From Liquorilactobacillus aquaticus DSM 21051 (GTDB lineage: Bacteria > Bacillota > Bacilli > Lactobacillales > Lactobacillaceae): a stretch of DNA of 64,000 nt. How positions within the stretch are numbered: the first letter of the stretch is position 1; every line of letters begins with the position of its first letter. A program made the translations under genes and the position numbers. This document shows, piece after piece, positions 18,577 to 27,723 of this stretch. The stretch is from positions 36,797-100,796 of the forward strand of contig NZ_AYZD01000025.1 of assembly GCF_001436755.1 (NCBI RefSeq), in the 5' to 3' direction. The notes below the pieces were generated by a model, which was not told the origin of the DNA, made no database searches, and saw only the letters and a program-made list of their open reading frames with translations.

Positions 18577-19406
18577 TGTTGGCTCGCCTCCTTCAAATCA
18601 AAGCCTGCGACGTTTCCAAACCATTTCTGCAGCAGTCTTTGATAAGTTCCGTCTCTTCTCATATCGGCGATCGCCTTATCTATCTTATTCTTCAATTGTG
18701 TTTGATTCTTATCAACGGCAATCCCATAAGGTTCGTTAGTAAACGTGCCTCCGACAACATGATAGCTAGGATTCTCTGATGCGATCCCAAATAAAATACC
18801 GTTATCGGTTGTCATCGCATCCCCTTGACCTGATTTAAGAGCTGTAAAGGCTTGTGCATAATCCTCTAGTTCCAAAACCTTGGCTTTGGGTGCATATTTT
18901 TTGACGTTAACTGCAGAGGTCGAGCCCTTGACAGCCAAAACTGTCATTCCATCTTTATTCAAATCACGAACATTCTTGATACTGCTCTCTCTTTTTACCA
19001 GCAATGATTGTCCAGCTGCAAAATAAACATTTGAGAAATCAACAATCTTTTCTCGGTCCGGTGTAATCGTCATTGTAGCTATGATAGCATCAATATTTCC
19101 GTTCTTGAGCAAGGGAATACGTGTCTTACTGGTAACTTGAACAAATTTTGCATGACCCTTTTTACCAAGGACCCTTTTAGTGATCTCTTTGCCCATATCA
19201 ATATCAAAGCCCTTAATTGTTCCAGACTTGATATCCATCAGACCAAACAAACGCGTATCAGCTTTAACGCCCCATGTCAAAGTGTTACTTGTTTGACTTC
19301 TTTTAAGCGCATTTTGTTCGGTACTCTTCTCATTTGAACAAGCACCAAGCGATAGGGTCAATAAAAGCATCCCAAGTAAAAGTAGGATTGATTTTAGTTT
19401 TCTCAT
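18573..19406 (-). CDS. glnH: Amino-acid-binding lipoprotein of the Gln/Glu importer
   Basis: SBP family 3 receptor, 277 residues. A lipoprotein signal with lipobox LGAC (Cys near residue 23) is followed by the typical start of the fold (LTWGVKADTRLFG, GFDIDMGKEI), the TITPDREKIVDFS motif and the ligand-binding second lobe. AGAGGGGG precedes the ATG. It lies between the ATPase and permease genes, the order seen in Gln/Glu importers of lactobacilli. Confidence 0.9.
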   Translation of the reverse strand: MRKLKSILLLLGMLLLTLSLGACSNEKSTEQNALKRSQTSNTLTWGVKADTRLFGLMDIKSGTIKGFDIDMGKEITKRVLGKKGHAKFVQVTSKTRIPLLKNGNIDAIIATMTITPDREKIVDFSNVYFAAGQSLLVKRESSIKNVRDLNKDGMTVLAVKGSTSAVNVKKYAPKAKVLELEDYAQAFTALKSGQGDAMTTDNGILFGIASENPSYHVVGGTFTNEPYGIAVDKNQTQLKNKIDKAIADMRRDGTYQRLLQKWFGNVAGFDLKEASQQ

Positions 19407-19420
19407 TATTCTTCCCCCTC

Positions 19421-20155
19421 TTAATGCTTGATGATCTTGCTTAGGAATTGCTGTGCTCTCTTCTCCTTAGGTGCTTTAAAGAAGACATCTGCTCTTTCAT
19501 CTTCAAGAATTTCCCCATCATCAATAAAAATAACCCGATCAGCCACCTCACGGGCAAAACCCATCTCATGTGTTACAACGACCATGGTCATTCCCTCAGT
19601 CGCTATTTTCTTCATAACATTTAAAACATCATCAATCATTTCAGGATCAAGCGCTGAAGTTGGTTCATCAAATAGCAGTGCTTTAGGTTTCATTGCCAGA
19701 CTACGCGCAATTGCTACACGCTGCTTTTGTCCACCAGAAAGTTGGCGTGGATAAGATTCAGCCTTGTCCGCCACCCCGACACTCTTCAACAAACGCATGG
19801 CATGTTCCTTGTTCTCTTTAGGATCACGTTTCAAAACTAGTTTGGGTGCTAGCATAATGTTCTCAAGCACTGTTTTGTTATCATACAGATTGAAATGTTG
19901 GAAAACCATTCCGACATCTTTTCTAATCTGATTTAGATCCGTTTTACTGTCAGCCAGATCATAGCCATTGACGATCAGCTGTCCTTCAGTAAAATCTTCA
20001 AGACCGTTAATAGTTCTAATCAATGTACTTTTCCCAGAACCAGAAGGACCGATGACAACAACAACTTCACCCTTGTCCACCTTTAGGTTAATATTTTTTA
20101 GCGCATGAAACTTATCGTAGTACTTTTCGACATTTTTAAACTCAATCATTGCCAT
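19421..20155 (-). CDS. glnQ: Amino-acid ABC transporter ATP-binding protein
   Basis: Cytoplasmic ATPase of the importer, 244 residues. Walker [11 protein letters not shown]-loop MVFQHFNL, signature [15 protein letters not shown] and Walker [15 protein letters not shown] are all present. I start it at ATG 20155, eight bases after AAGGAGG, rather than at 20182, which would place the binding site inside the gene. First gene of the operon. Confidence 0.93.
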   Translation of the reverse strand: MAMIEFKNVEKYYDKFHALKNINLKVDKGEVVVVIGPSGSGKSTLIRTINGLEDFTEGQLIVNGYDLADSKTDLNQIRKDVGMVFQHFNLYDNKTVLENIMLAPKLVLKRDPKENKEHAMRLLKSVGVADKAESYPRQLSGGQKQRVAIARSLAMKPKALLFDEPTSALDPEMIDDVLNVMKKIATEGMTMVVVTHEMGFAREVADRVIFIDDGEILEDERADVFFKAPKEKRAQQFLSKIIKH

Positions 20156-20545
20156 TTCTTTTTCCTCCTTGAGAGCAATCATTAATTTCCGGTAACTACA
20201 ATATTAAAATTTAATTTGATTTTGTGCAAGAAATTCGAATTAATATTATTTTTAAGATAAATTATAGCTATTTAACTTTGTTAAACAAAGTTAGCTACAC
20301 CAAAAAAATTACATAACATCAAAAAATAAATTATAAAAAATAAGAGATTTTTGTATCCAACAAATAATCACGAACGTAACTATTAGTTTATTAAAATAAT
20401 TCGTGTTTATTCAAAATAAAATGACTTTGAGCGCGTGTTAATACATAAAATACGAATCTAAAACAACGAAAATAAAGACCATTCTATTTATACTCTCTCA
20501 AACCAAATTTCAAAATCTGTATCCATCCTTTCTGGAAAGCTCGTC
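20156..20545. other. AT-rich region upstream of glnQ
   Basis: No gene seen. The region carries the motif AAATAATTCGTGTTTATT at 20394-20411, which recurs upstream of pox, and a CACGAA/TTCGTG inverted pair spanning about 20370-20406. The gln promoter should lie close to glnQ but I could not single it out. Confidence 0.45.
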
Positions 20546-20548
20546 ATT

Positions 20549-20596
20549 AAAAAAAACAGTTAGAAACTGAACAAAGCCAATTTCTAACTGTTTTTT
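20549..20596 (-). terminator. Terminator of the serine-rich/membrane protein unit
   Basis: CAGTTAGAAA and TTTCTAACTG form a ten-pair stem with A- and T-runs on both sides. It lies about 60 bases after the stop of the gene ending at 20656. Confidence 0.85.
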
Positions 20597-20655
20597 AGTT
20601 CATTCTCAAGCTTTTTAGGCATTTTCAATCATAAAACTTCACTTTTTTAAAACGC

Positions 20656-21477
20656 CTAAACCTTTTTGGGAACTTCTTTTTCTCGATACGCAACTTGGAG
20701 CTTCAATTCATAAGGACCTTCTTCTTGCATTACTGTTGAACGACCAGCAAACTTGTACGGGCCACCATGAACAGCTGCAGCGGCAACAAATAAGCTGTAT
20801 TTCCGTTCCACCTCGGTAACCGGCATCAAACCAACAGATTTGATTTGCCCGAGCTGCTTTCTTTCAATCTGATTAATACCACCATACAAGTTCAAATGAC
20901 CATTTTCATGCACCAACTCAAAATAAGGAAGTGCGACTGGTTCATTTAAAGCATAGACATTTTCTTTCTTTGCATGGGCAATTTTAAATATTTCATTATC
21001 GCTATGTCCACCATAATCAAGCCTAAGGTACCCTTCAGCTGCCAATTGACCAACAATCTCGTTCAAAGCCTGAATCTCTGTAGGATTTCTTTTAAGCTTT
21101 GCCGGTAAAATGGTTTCACCCTTGAAGAGGCCATTAGTTTGCACGAACCCATTTTGTGGGCTTGCCTTCTTATCCATCAAATCATCTTTAGGCTTCATCC
21201 CTAATTTTTTTTCGATCCAAGGTGAAAAATCAAAACGCGACTTTTTGGATGTGAAAAAATACAAAATATTCAAATAAGCAAAATAACTGATACCAAAAAA
21301 AGCTAAAATAAACAACAAGCCTCTTGCTAAAAAGCCATTTGCTAGGAAACGGTATGCTACATACAGCAGATAGAAATTACCAACTGTTCCTAGGATTGTA
21401 TACACACGATTCTTTAGCTTGACGTTGATATTGATATAGCCCAAATAACTGTTGATTAATCCTATAATACTGAACAA
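20656..21477 (-). CDS. Conserved membrane protein of unknown function
   Basis: A 273-residue protein whose N-terminal 75 residues hold two to three hydrophobic segments (YTILGTVGNFYLLYVAYRF, GLLFILAFFGISYFAYLNIL), followed by a soluble domain of about 190 residues rich in charged residues. I recall similar proteins in lactobacilli only as an uncharacterised family and assign no function. The start is a TTG at 21477, seven bases after GGAGGG. The stop of the serine-rich gene is 12 bases upstream, so the two are surely co-transcribed and may act together at the cell surface. Confidence 0.75.
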   Translation of the reverse strand: MFSIIGLINSYLGYININVKLKNRVYTILGTVGNFYLLYVAYRFLANGFLARGLLFILAFFGISYFAYLNILYFFTSKKSRFDFSPWIEKKLGMKPKDDLMDKKASPQNGFVQTNGLFKGETILPAKLKRNPTEIQALNEIVGQLAAEGYLRLDYGGHSDNEIFKIAHAKKENVYALNEPVALPYFELVHENGHLNLYGGINQIERKQLGQIKSVGLMPVTEVERKYSLFVAAAAVHGGPYKFAGRSTVMQEEGPYELKLQVAYREKEVPKKV

Positions 21478-21489
21478 GTCATTTCCCTC

Positions 21490-22005
21490 CTATTCTCCTG
21501 TAGCATTATTGTTTTGAGTATTCTGGTTGTTTTGAGTTTGTGTACTTGAAGATGAACTTTCAGTTTGTCTGCTCGTAGATTGAGAACTAGATTGGGTTGA
21601 GCTGCTACTATCATCCTCATCAGCATCATTCTCTTCACTTGATGCACTACTACTACCAGTATTTGAGGAAGATGCTGATTCAGCTGAACTTTGATCCGTA
21701 TCTTCACTGCTGCTATCACTACCTTGTTGTTCCTCAGATGAAGTAGAACTATCCTCACTGCTAGATCTTGAAGTTGTTTCATCACTGTCAGATTCTGAGC
21801 TACTCTTTTTATCACTAGAATCGGTGGCTTTAGAAGACCCACCTGACGCACTTGAAACCGAACTAGAATTTTCAACTGTTTGTGTTACCGGTTTACCCTC
21901 GGAAGTATTTGTTGCCTTATTCACAGCCACATTGGTCGCACCCAAAGCAAGTACGACCGACATAATAGCAAATGGTGTAATGAAAGGCGGTGTTCGATAA
22001 GCCAT
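21490..22005 (-). CDS. Serine-rich, membrane-anchored disordered protein
   Basis: A 171-residue protein. Residues 1-30 include one hydrophobic segment (FAIMSVVLALGATNVAV) that looks like an uncleaved anchor; the rest is low-complexity sequence made mostly of Ser, Asp, Glu, Thr, Gln and Asn. There is no sortase motif or enzymatic domain. The ATG at 22005 follows GGAG by nine bases. It is the first gene of a two-gene unit with the membrane protein downstream. The strong codon bias towards serine makes several shadow frames here; they are not genes. Function unknown; a surface stalk or spacer is a guess. Confidence 0.7.
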   Translation of the reverse strand: MAYRTPPFITPFAIMSVVLALGATNVAVNKATNTSEGKPVTQTVENSSSVSSASGGSSKATDSSDKKSSSESDSDETTSRSSSEDSSTSSEEQQGSDSSSEDTDQSSAESASSSNTGSSSASSEENDADEDDSSSSTQSSSQSTSRQTESSSSSTQTQNNQNTQNNNATGE

Positions 22006-22072
22006 TCTTAATCTCTCCATTTCTTATCCTGAAACTTAATATTATTAAACCAAAACTAAGCTTTAAAAGATA

Positions 22073-22510
22073 CTACTTAGGCCGATCTTTGCTTAATTTT
22101 ATACAATCAGCACACAAACCATACAATTCAAAGTGATGCTCGTCAATTCGGCACCCGGGAAGCTGTTCTTCAAAATAATCCAGCGGGCACATTTCAACTT
22201 CTTGCACCTTGCCGCATTGTTTGCAAATAAAGTGATGATGGTGCTGATGTATGAAATCACATTGGTACTTAACACTCGCGTTACCATCCCTTGTTCGCTG
22301 CTCAATGATTCCAACTTCCTCGAATTCCTTTATATTTCTGTAAATTGTATTATGGCTCATGCCCGGGTAAATACTGTGCATGTATTTGTCAACTGCCACA
22401 ACATTAATATATTGTTCCTGGAAATGACTTAAATATTCCAAGAGACTCAAACGTTGTTTAGTAATTTTATAATTGTTTTTCTGTAGCAACTTTACTGCGA
22501 CCTCTATCAT
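22073..22510 (-). CDS. Fur-family metal/peroxide-responsive repressor
   Basis: A Fur/PerR/Zur-type regulator, about 145 residues. The N-terminal winged helix (NYKITKQRLSLLEYL, NTIYRNIKEFEE) precedes the metal-binding part: a His-rich HQHHHHF near residue 90, then CKQCG and CADC, which form the structural zinc site. I cannot decide between Fur, PerR and Zur. Start taken at ATG 22510; a GTG at 22522 touches the G-rich site and is less likely. A palindromic AT-rich operator lies just upstream, suggesting autoregulation. Confidence 0.88.
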   Translation of the reverse strand: MIEVAVKLLQKNNYKITKQRLSLLEYLSHFQEQYINVVAVDKYMHSIYPGMSHNTIYRNIKEFEEVGIIEQRTRDGNASVKYQCDFIHQHHHHFICKQCGKVQEVEMCPLDYFEEQLPGCRIDEHHFELYGLCADCIKLSKDRPK

Positions 22511-22527
22511 AAAAAAACGCACACCCC

Positions 22528-22550
22528 CGTAAATAATAATTATTACTATT
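22528..22550. promoter_or_regulatory. Candidate Fur-family operator
   Basis: The 12-base perfect palindrome TAATAATTATTA, within a longer AT-rich dyad, lies about 25 bases before the regulator's start. Fur, PerR and Zur boxes have similar AT-rich dyads. Assignment rests on position. Confidence 0.45.
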
Positions 22551-22585
22551 AAGAATAGTATATCACAGCTCTTAAATAATAAAAA

Positions 22586-23146
22586 TCAATTGCAGCAGCC
22601 TGCTTTTATCAAGTTTTTCTTAATGTTTTCTTCTGTTTCTTCCCAATTATCATTACGCATACGAGTACAAAAATGCTCAATTTTTGGGGGAACATTCATG
22701 TCTCTTTTGGCTTCTTTACTGGATAAACGCTTTGTGGCTGCATCATAGCCAGTGTCTCTTCTTTCCAATCTTTTTAACAGAACGGCACTATCAGGAACAT
22801 AGATGTACCAGCAAATTAGCTTTTCCTTTAGTTTTTCATAATATGTGGCAGCACCTTCAGTATCCAAAACAATGACTGCCCAATCACTTTTCAACCAAGC
22901 TTGCTCCAATCCTTCACGCGAGGAACCATAGTAACAATGATCATACTCCACATATTCAAAATAGTTATTCTTGAAAAAAGAGTTTTTTGTTTCAAAATAA
23001 TAATCACAACCATCAACTTCGTGTTCCCTTTGGGGACGAGTCGTATGCGTAATGACACGCTCAAATCCATATTTATCCACCAAATAATCTTGAATCGTCG
23101 TTTTACCGACTCCAGAAGCGCCGCAAATAACTAGCAGATGTTTCAT
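22586..23146 (-). CDS. Guanylate-kinase-like protein
   Basis: A 186-residue P-loop kinase. The ATP site is GASGVGKTT near residues 8-16, and the GMP-binding region THTTRPQREHEVDGCDYYF and YYGSSREGLEQA copies guanylate kinase, including the residues that hold the guanine. It could be a second guanylate kinase, as many lactobacilli have a main gmk elsewhere, or a specialised paralogue. The ATG at 23146 follows AGGGGGG closely. Transcribed towards the Fur gene with a 75-base gap. It is preceded by a structured inverted repeat. Confidence 0.8.
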   Translation of the reverse strand: MKHLLVICGASGVGKTTIQDYLVDKYGFERVITHTTRPQREHEVDGCDYYFETKNSFFKNNYFEYVEYDHCYYGSSREGLEQAWLKSDWAVIVLDTEGAATYYEKLKEKLICWYIYVPDSAVLLKRLERRDTGYDAATKRLSSKEAKRDMNVPPKIEHFCTRMRNDNWEETEENIKKNLIKAGCCN

Positions 23147-23177
23147 AGTCCCCCCTGACTGCCGCATATATTTCTTT

Positions 23178-23234
23178 GAAACTATGGATCAACCTGCGAA
23201 AAGTTCGCTAAAATTGTTCTTCTATCATAGTTTC
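23178..23234 (-). repeat. Nested inverted repeat in the guanylate-kinase-like leader
   Basis: Outer arms GAAACTATG (23178-23186) and CATAGTTTC (23226-23234), extended by two pairs past a bulge, enclose an inner hairpin GCGAA-AAG-TTCGC (23196-23208). It sits 30 to 90 bases before the start codon at 23146, so it may lie in the leader RNA or act as an operator. Confidence 0.5.
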
Positions 23235-23570
23235 TGGCAGCTTAATTGATATTACTCTATATAACATTCCCAAAATTAATTTTACTTATCACAACAAAGT
23301 GAACCGAACATACCAAAAAAATAATCACACCTACGATTCGATAATTGCCCTCAAAACATCTTTTCTATTATACTATTATAATTTTAAAACAAGACTTTGA
23401 CTATGAATGTAAATCTTTCAAACTTAATAGTCAATTTCTCTCAGAATAAAATAATTTAGGTCCTTCATTCAATCCTATCTTTCTAATCTGTATCTTCTGA
23501 ACCAAAACTAATTTTCCCTTGAAAAAGAACGTTTCTTCCTTCTTAAAAAAATATTGTTTTTCAAATATAA
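23235..23570. other. Divergent intergenic region, no gene seen
   Basis: AT-rich stretch between the guanylate-kinase-like gene and the permease promoter. I see no reading frame with a ribosome binding site. Confidence 0.5.
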
Positions 23571-23598
23571 TTGACATCATGCTCTCATATTGTATATC
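23571..23598 (+). promoter_or_regulatory. Sigma-A promoter of the APC permease
   Basis: TTGACA (23571-23576) and TATATC (23593-23598) are spaced by 16 bases, with TG just before the -10. Because transcription would begin near 23605, upstream start codons for the permease are ruled out. Confidence 0.65.
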
Positions 23599-23649
23599 AT
23601 CATGACTGTATGTTCTATTTTTTTTGTAAAGAAATGGAGGGATTATTCA

Positions 23650-25044
23650 TTGAATTTGAAACAAAGAATTTTCAAAAAAGAAAATCTTTCACGGTATCTT
23701 GATAAAGATGGCCGTCTTGCCAAGACATTAAGTGCCGGTGATTTAATCGCATTAGGTATCGGAGCTGTTATAGGTACCGGTATTTTTATACTTCCAGGAA
23801 CAGTAGCTGCTCTGCACAGCGGTCCAAGTATTATCTTGTCATTTGTGGTAGCTGCCATTATTTGTTCGACTGCTGCCATGTGTTATGCAGAGTTCTCATC
23901 AGCACTTCCAATTGCTGGGAGCGCATATTCATTCGGTAATATCGTTTTTGGTGAAATCGTTGGTTGGTTCCTGGGTTGGGCTCTGATCCTTGAATATATG
24001 CTAGCCGTTGCAGCTGTTTCAACTGGCTGGTCAGCCTATTTCAATTCTTTTATAGCTGGTTTTGGTTTCCAGATACCTAAAGCTATTAGCGGCAATTTCG
24101 ATCCAGCTCACGGAACATACGTTAACATTGTAGCTATTTTAATTGTCTTGTTTATTTCATTCATTCTTTCAAAGGGTGTTAAGACTTCCATTCGTATTAA
24201 CAATATTATTGTCGTTGTAAAAATAGCTATTATTTTTCTTTTCCTGCTTGTCGGTATGTTTTATGTTAAACCAGCCAACTGGCATCCGTTTTATCCATTT
24301 GGTTACCATGGTGTCTTAAAGGGCGCTTCCTTAGTCTTTTTTGCTTATCTAGGATTTGATGTTGTTTCTGCAACAGCTGCCGAAGTTAAGAATCCACGGA
24401 AAAACATGCCAATCGGAATAATTGGGACACTGCTAATATGTACGGTGTTGTACATTTTGGTTTCAGTTGTATTGACTGGTATGACTTCTTATACAAAATT
24501 AGATGTGGCTAATCCCGTTTCATATGCCCTGCAGCTCGTTCATCTAAATTGGGTGGCCGGGATCATTTCAATTGGCGCCTTAGCGGGGATGTTCACCATG
24601 ATGGTCACTATGATTTACAGCAGCTCACGCTTGATCTATTCAATTGGGCGCGATGGCTTGTTGCCTAAATTTCTCGGTGAAGTAAGTTCAAAGCACCACA
24701 CTCCTAATAAAAGTATGCTGTTCGTAACAATTATTATCAGTTTTATGGGAGGTTTTGTTTCACTGACTCAGCTGACCAATCTAGTCAATATTGGGACATT
24801 GATTGCCTTTACCTTTGTTTCAATTGGAATTATTCCCTTACGCAAACGTAAAGATATTCCAAATGACGGTTTCAAAGTTCCCTTCTATCCGTTTTTACCG
24901 ATCGTTTCCACACTCCTTTGCATTCTAATGTTAACTCAACTATCCAAAGAAACATGGATTGCCTCAATCATCTGGTTCATAATTGGAATGATCATTTACT
25001 TCACGTACGGTATCAAACATAGTCAAATAACCAAACTCGATTAA
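23650..25044 (+). CDS. APC-family amino-acid permease (CAT/YfnA-like)
   Basis: A 464-residue transporter with about twelve hydrophobic segments. The first transmembrane helix carries GAVIGTGIFILPG near residues 39-51, the substrate-binding signature of APC transporters, and ALHSGPSIILSF and CYAEFSSALPIAGSAY follow as in the cationic amino-acid transporter branch. A TTG start at 23650 is nine bases after GGAGG and after the promoter, so I prefer it to the ATG at 23590. It lies upstream of pepX and pepI, which may supply or consume its substrates. Substrate unknown. Confidence 0.9.
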   Translation: MNLKQRIFKKENLSRYLDKDGRLAKTLSAGDLIALGIGAVIGTGIFILPGTVAALHSGPSIILSFVVAAIICSTAAMCYAEFSSALPIAGSAYSFGNIVFGEIVGWFLGWALILEYMLAVAAVSTGWSAYFNSFIAGFGFQIPKAISGNFDPAHGTYVNIVAILIVLFISFILSKGVKTSIRINNIIVVVKIAIIFLFLLVGMFYVKPANWHPFYPFGYHGVLKGASLVFFAYLGFDVVSATAAEVKNPRKNMPIGIIGTLLICTVLYILVSVVLTGMTSYTKLDVANPVSYALQLVHLNWVAGIISIGALAGMFTMMVTMIYSSSRLIYSIGRDGLLPKFLGEVSSKHHTPNKSMLFVTIIISFMGGFVSLTQLTNLVNIGTLIAFTFVSIGIIPLRKRKDIPNDGFKVPFYPFLPIVSTLLCILMLTQLSKETWIASIIWFIIGMIIYFTYGIKHSQITKLD

Positions 25045-25065
25045 AAGCAAATAAAAAATTTTTTC

Positions 25066-25130
25066 GAAGTGTTGCGTAATTATTAGGGAATTCCTAAAAA
25101 TATGCAGCACTTCTTTCTTTTTCTTCTCTT
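25066..25130 (+). terminator. Terminator between permease and pepX
   Basis: GAAGTGTTGC pairs with GCAGCACTTC (one G-U), with an inner TTAGG/CCTAA stem, and a T-rich run follows. Confidence 0.7.
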
Positions 25131-25212
25131 TGGATTTGCACTCTTTTTATTCAAGGAATCTTTTTTACGGTATAATTAAGAACTAAAGATAACATCTGGA
25201 GGATATCAGCTT

Positions 25213-27627
25213 ATGCGTTACAATCAATTTGCACATATTAAAACTTCTTTAAAAGATAAGCTCACTGAACTAGAGCGTATCCATTACATTGATCCTATAT
25301 TATTTGAAACTGAGACACCAGCCGAACTATGGTTACGATTAGTAGAAAAAGCTTTCCCGCAAGCTCGTTCAGCTGCCGTTCGAAAGCAAAAAGCAGAGGG
25401 ACTTTTAGCCGATGAGACACATTCACTGCCTGTTTATGTTGAAAAAGCGAGTGTAACTGTCCAATCTTTCTATAATGTCGGTCTGCAGCTATTAGGCTTT
25501 GAACCTGAAAAAGACTTTTCCCTCTCTAATCCGCTCGCAGCTATGAAAAAAATCAACCTCCCTTATCAAGAACAACTCTCCTCAAAAGAAGAAGTTCTGA
25601 GTGCTTGGTATGATCTTCTCTGTTCATATACAACAAGTGGACAGACTTTGTTAGATAAGTTAGCCTCACTTGGCTACTTCAAACCATTTTGGGGAACTGT
25701 TTCGGGGCCGCTTTTTTTTAATGGAAAGGCGCAGCCCATCTTCAACACAAAAAAACTAATTCGTGAAGTAGTCTATGTTGAATCAGACTTGGATACCGAC
25801 CAAGATGGTCAGCGTGATCTCTTGAAAGTAGAAGTTATTAGACCCGAGGAGACTGTTTCCGGCCTGCAAGTCCCCGTCGTTTATACTGCAAGTCCTTATA
25901 ACCAAGGTACTAATGATGCTGAGGGTAAGGAAATGATGCATAGTATGAATACACCATTAACACATAAAAAACCAAACGACGTAAGTTATGCCGATATTGA
26001 ATACCAAGCCCAGGAAGAGATTCCTCCTGCTCCACGCCGTATTATACGCAAAACTAGAAAGACTGAAGAAACATTTGGACGTGAATTCTCCTATACCCTT
26101 AATGACTATCTGCTTGCACGCGGTTTTGCAGCAGTCTATGCAGCCGGGATCGGTACAATGGATTCAGATGGGATCAGAACATGCGGTTCTCCTACTGAGA
26201 CAAAAGCTGCTGTTGCTGTAATTGAGTGGTTAAACGGTACCCGGACTGCTTTCACTAACAAAAGTGACGGAACAGCTATATCCGCTTGGTGGTGCAATAA
26301 AAACATTGCAATGACCGGCAGATCATATCTTGGAACACTAGCAACTGCCGCTGCAACAATAGGGGTCAGCGGATTAAAAACCATAATTTCAGAAGCTGCT
26401 ATTTCCAGCTGGTATGACTATTATCGCGATGGCGGTCTTGTTGTTGCTCCCGGTGGATTCCCCGGTGAAGACGCTGATGTCTTGGCTATGGAATGTTTCA
26501 GCCGTAAAAAACAGCCTGCGGATTACCTAAAAGTTAAAAAAGTATTCAAAAAGCAATTAGCGGCCATAACCAATGGACAAGATCGTTCAACCGGCGACTA
26601 CAATACTTTTTGGGATGCCCGCAATTATTTAAAAAAAATATCTCAAGTCAAGGCCGACATCATTATGGTTCATGGACTCAACGACTGGAACGTTAAGCCG
26701 CGCAATGTTTTCAACCTTTGGCAAGCTTTAAAACAAGTTCCGGTTACGCGCAAGCTTATCCTTCATCAAGGTCAGCATATTTACATCAACAATATGCGTT
26801 CGCTTGATTTTAATGACATGATGAATCTCTGGCTTTCATTTAAACTGTATAACGTTGAAAATCATGCTGCCGAAATACTGCCTGATGTCTTGGTCCAAGA
26901 TAATGTCCAAGCTGAAACATGGAACAGTTTTGCTGATTGGACAGCCTCCCAACATACTATAGAAAAATACTGTTTGCGCCCGCACGAACTGGTTTCATCC
27001 AAACTTGGGCCTGCAGAAGGAGCTGCCAATTTTCAAGATAAATTACCAGCTGCTGATTTTGACTACTATCAAAAACACCTAGCGACTTGGACAAAGGATC
27101 TGCTGACTCCCGACCACTCACCTTTAAAACATAACCGCTTATTATTCAGAACGGCTGCTATGGCAGAGGATAAAATAATTCAAGGAGAACCAGAAGTGAC
27201 AATGCAGGTAGCCACTAACAAAAGCCATGGGATGCTGAGCTTTATGCTGGTCGACTATGGCAACGCATGTCGGTTGGGCACTTCTCCAACTGTACTTGAG
27301 CGTAAAGGAATAGCTTGCGGCTTCCAATGGCGTGAAGATGATCTTGTCGAATTTTCATTAGCAGAAGAAACTCCTTGGAAAATGATCTCCAAGGGTCACA
27401 TCAATCTTCAAAATCGGCATTCTAATTGGCAAAATGACGAACTGCAGCCTAATTCCTTCTACACTGTCAGTGCCAAATTACAACCAACTTTTTATCGTTT
27501 GCCTAAAAACCACCAATTAGGACTCATCATCTATGCAACAGACATGGGAATGACGGTTCGGGGAAACGAAGATCTGGCTTATTCAATTAAGTTAGCCGCC
27601 AGCTGCTTGAAAATAAGCTCAATGTAA
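25213..27627 (+). CDS. pepX: Xaa-Pro dipeptidyl-peptidase
   Basis: Releases X-Pro dipeptides from the N-terminus of proline-rich peptides such as casein fragments, in the cytoplasm. Family S15, 804 residues. The N-terminal helical dimerisation domain is followed by the alpha/beta-hydrolase core: Ser371 in GRSYLGT, Asp491 in HGLNDW, and the His in the HQGQH stretch (residues 518-522). A C-terminal jelly-roll domain ends the protein. GGAGG lies ten bases before the ATG. pepI follows after about 95 bases, forming a proline-peptide degradation module. Confidence 0.97.
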   Translation: MRYNQFAHIKTSLKDKLTELERIHYIDPILFETETPAELWLRLVEKAFPQARSAAVRKQKAEGLLADETHSLPVYVEKASVTVQSFYNVGLQLLGFEPEKDFSLSNPLAAMKKINLPYQEQLSSKEEVLSAWYDLLCSYTTSGQTLLDKLASLGYFKPFWGTVSGPLFFNGKAQPIFNTKKLIREVVYVESDLDTDQDGQRDLLKVEVIRPEETVSGLQVPVVYTASPYNQGTNDAEGKEMMHSMNTPLTHKKPNDVSYADIEYQAQEEIPPAPRRIIRKTRKTEETFGREFSYTLNDYLLARGFAAVYAAGIGTMDSDGIRTCGSPTETKAAVAVIEWLNGTRTAFTNKSDGTAISAWWCNKNIAMTGRSYLGTLATAAATIGVSGLKTIISEAAISSWYDYYRDGGLVVAPGGFPGEDADVLAMECFSRKKQPADYLKVKKVFKKQLAAITNGQDRSTGDYNTFWDARNYLKKISQVKADIIMVHGLNDWNVKPRNVFNLWQALKQVPVTRKLILHQGQHIYINNMRSLDFNDMMNLWLSFKLYNVENHAAEILPDVLVQDNVQAETWNSFADWTASQHTIEKYCLRPHELVSSKLGPAEGAANFQDKLPAADFDYYQKHLATWTKDLLTPDHSPLKHNRLLFRTAAMAEDKIIQGEPEVTMQVATNKSHGMLSFMLVDYGNACRLGTSPTVLERKGIACGFQWREDDLVEFSLAEETPWKMISKGHINLQNRHSNWQNDELQPNSFYTVSAKLQPTFYRLPKNHQLGLIIYATDMGMTVRGNEDLAYSIKLAASCLKISSM

Positions 27628-27723
27628 CAGAATTACTTTTCGTTAATCTTTTCCAATTTATTTCGCTAAGTGAACTTAAAGTGCTATCATAAAATTATCT
27701 TTAAAGAAACTAGGTGTTTGATG

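Noticed and set aside
21462..21875. Second frame in the serine-rich gene (137 codons)
   Set aside because: Shifted reading of low-complexity serine codons; no start site.
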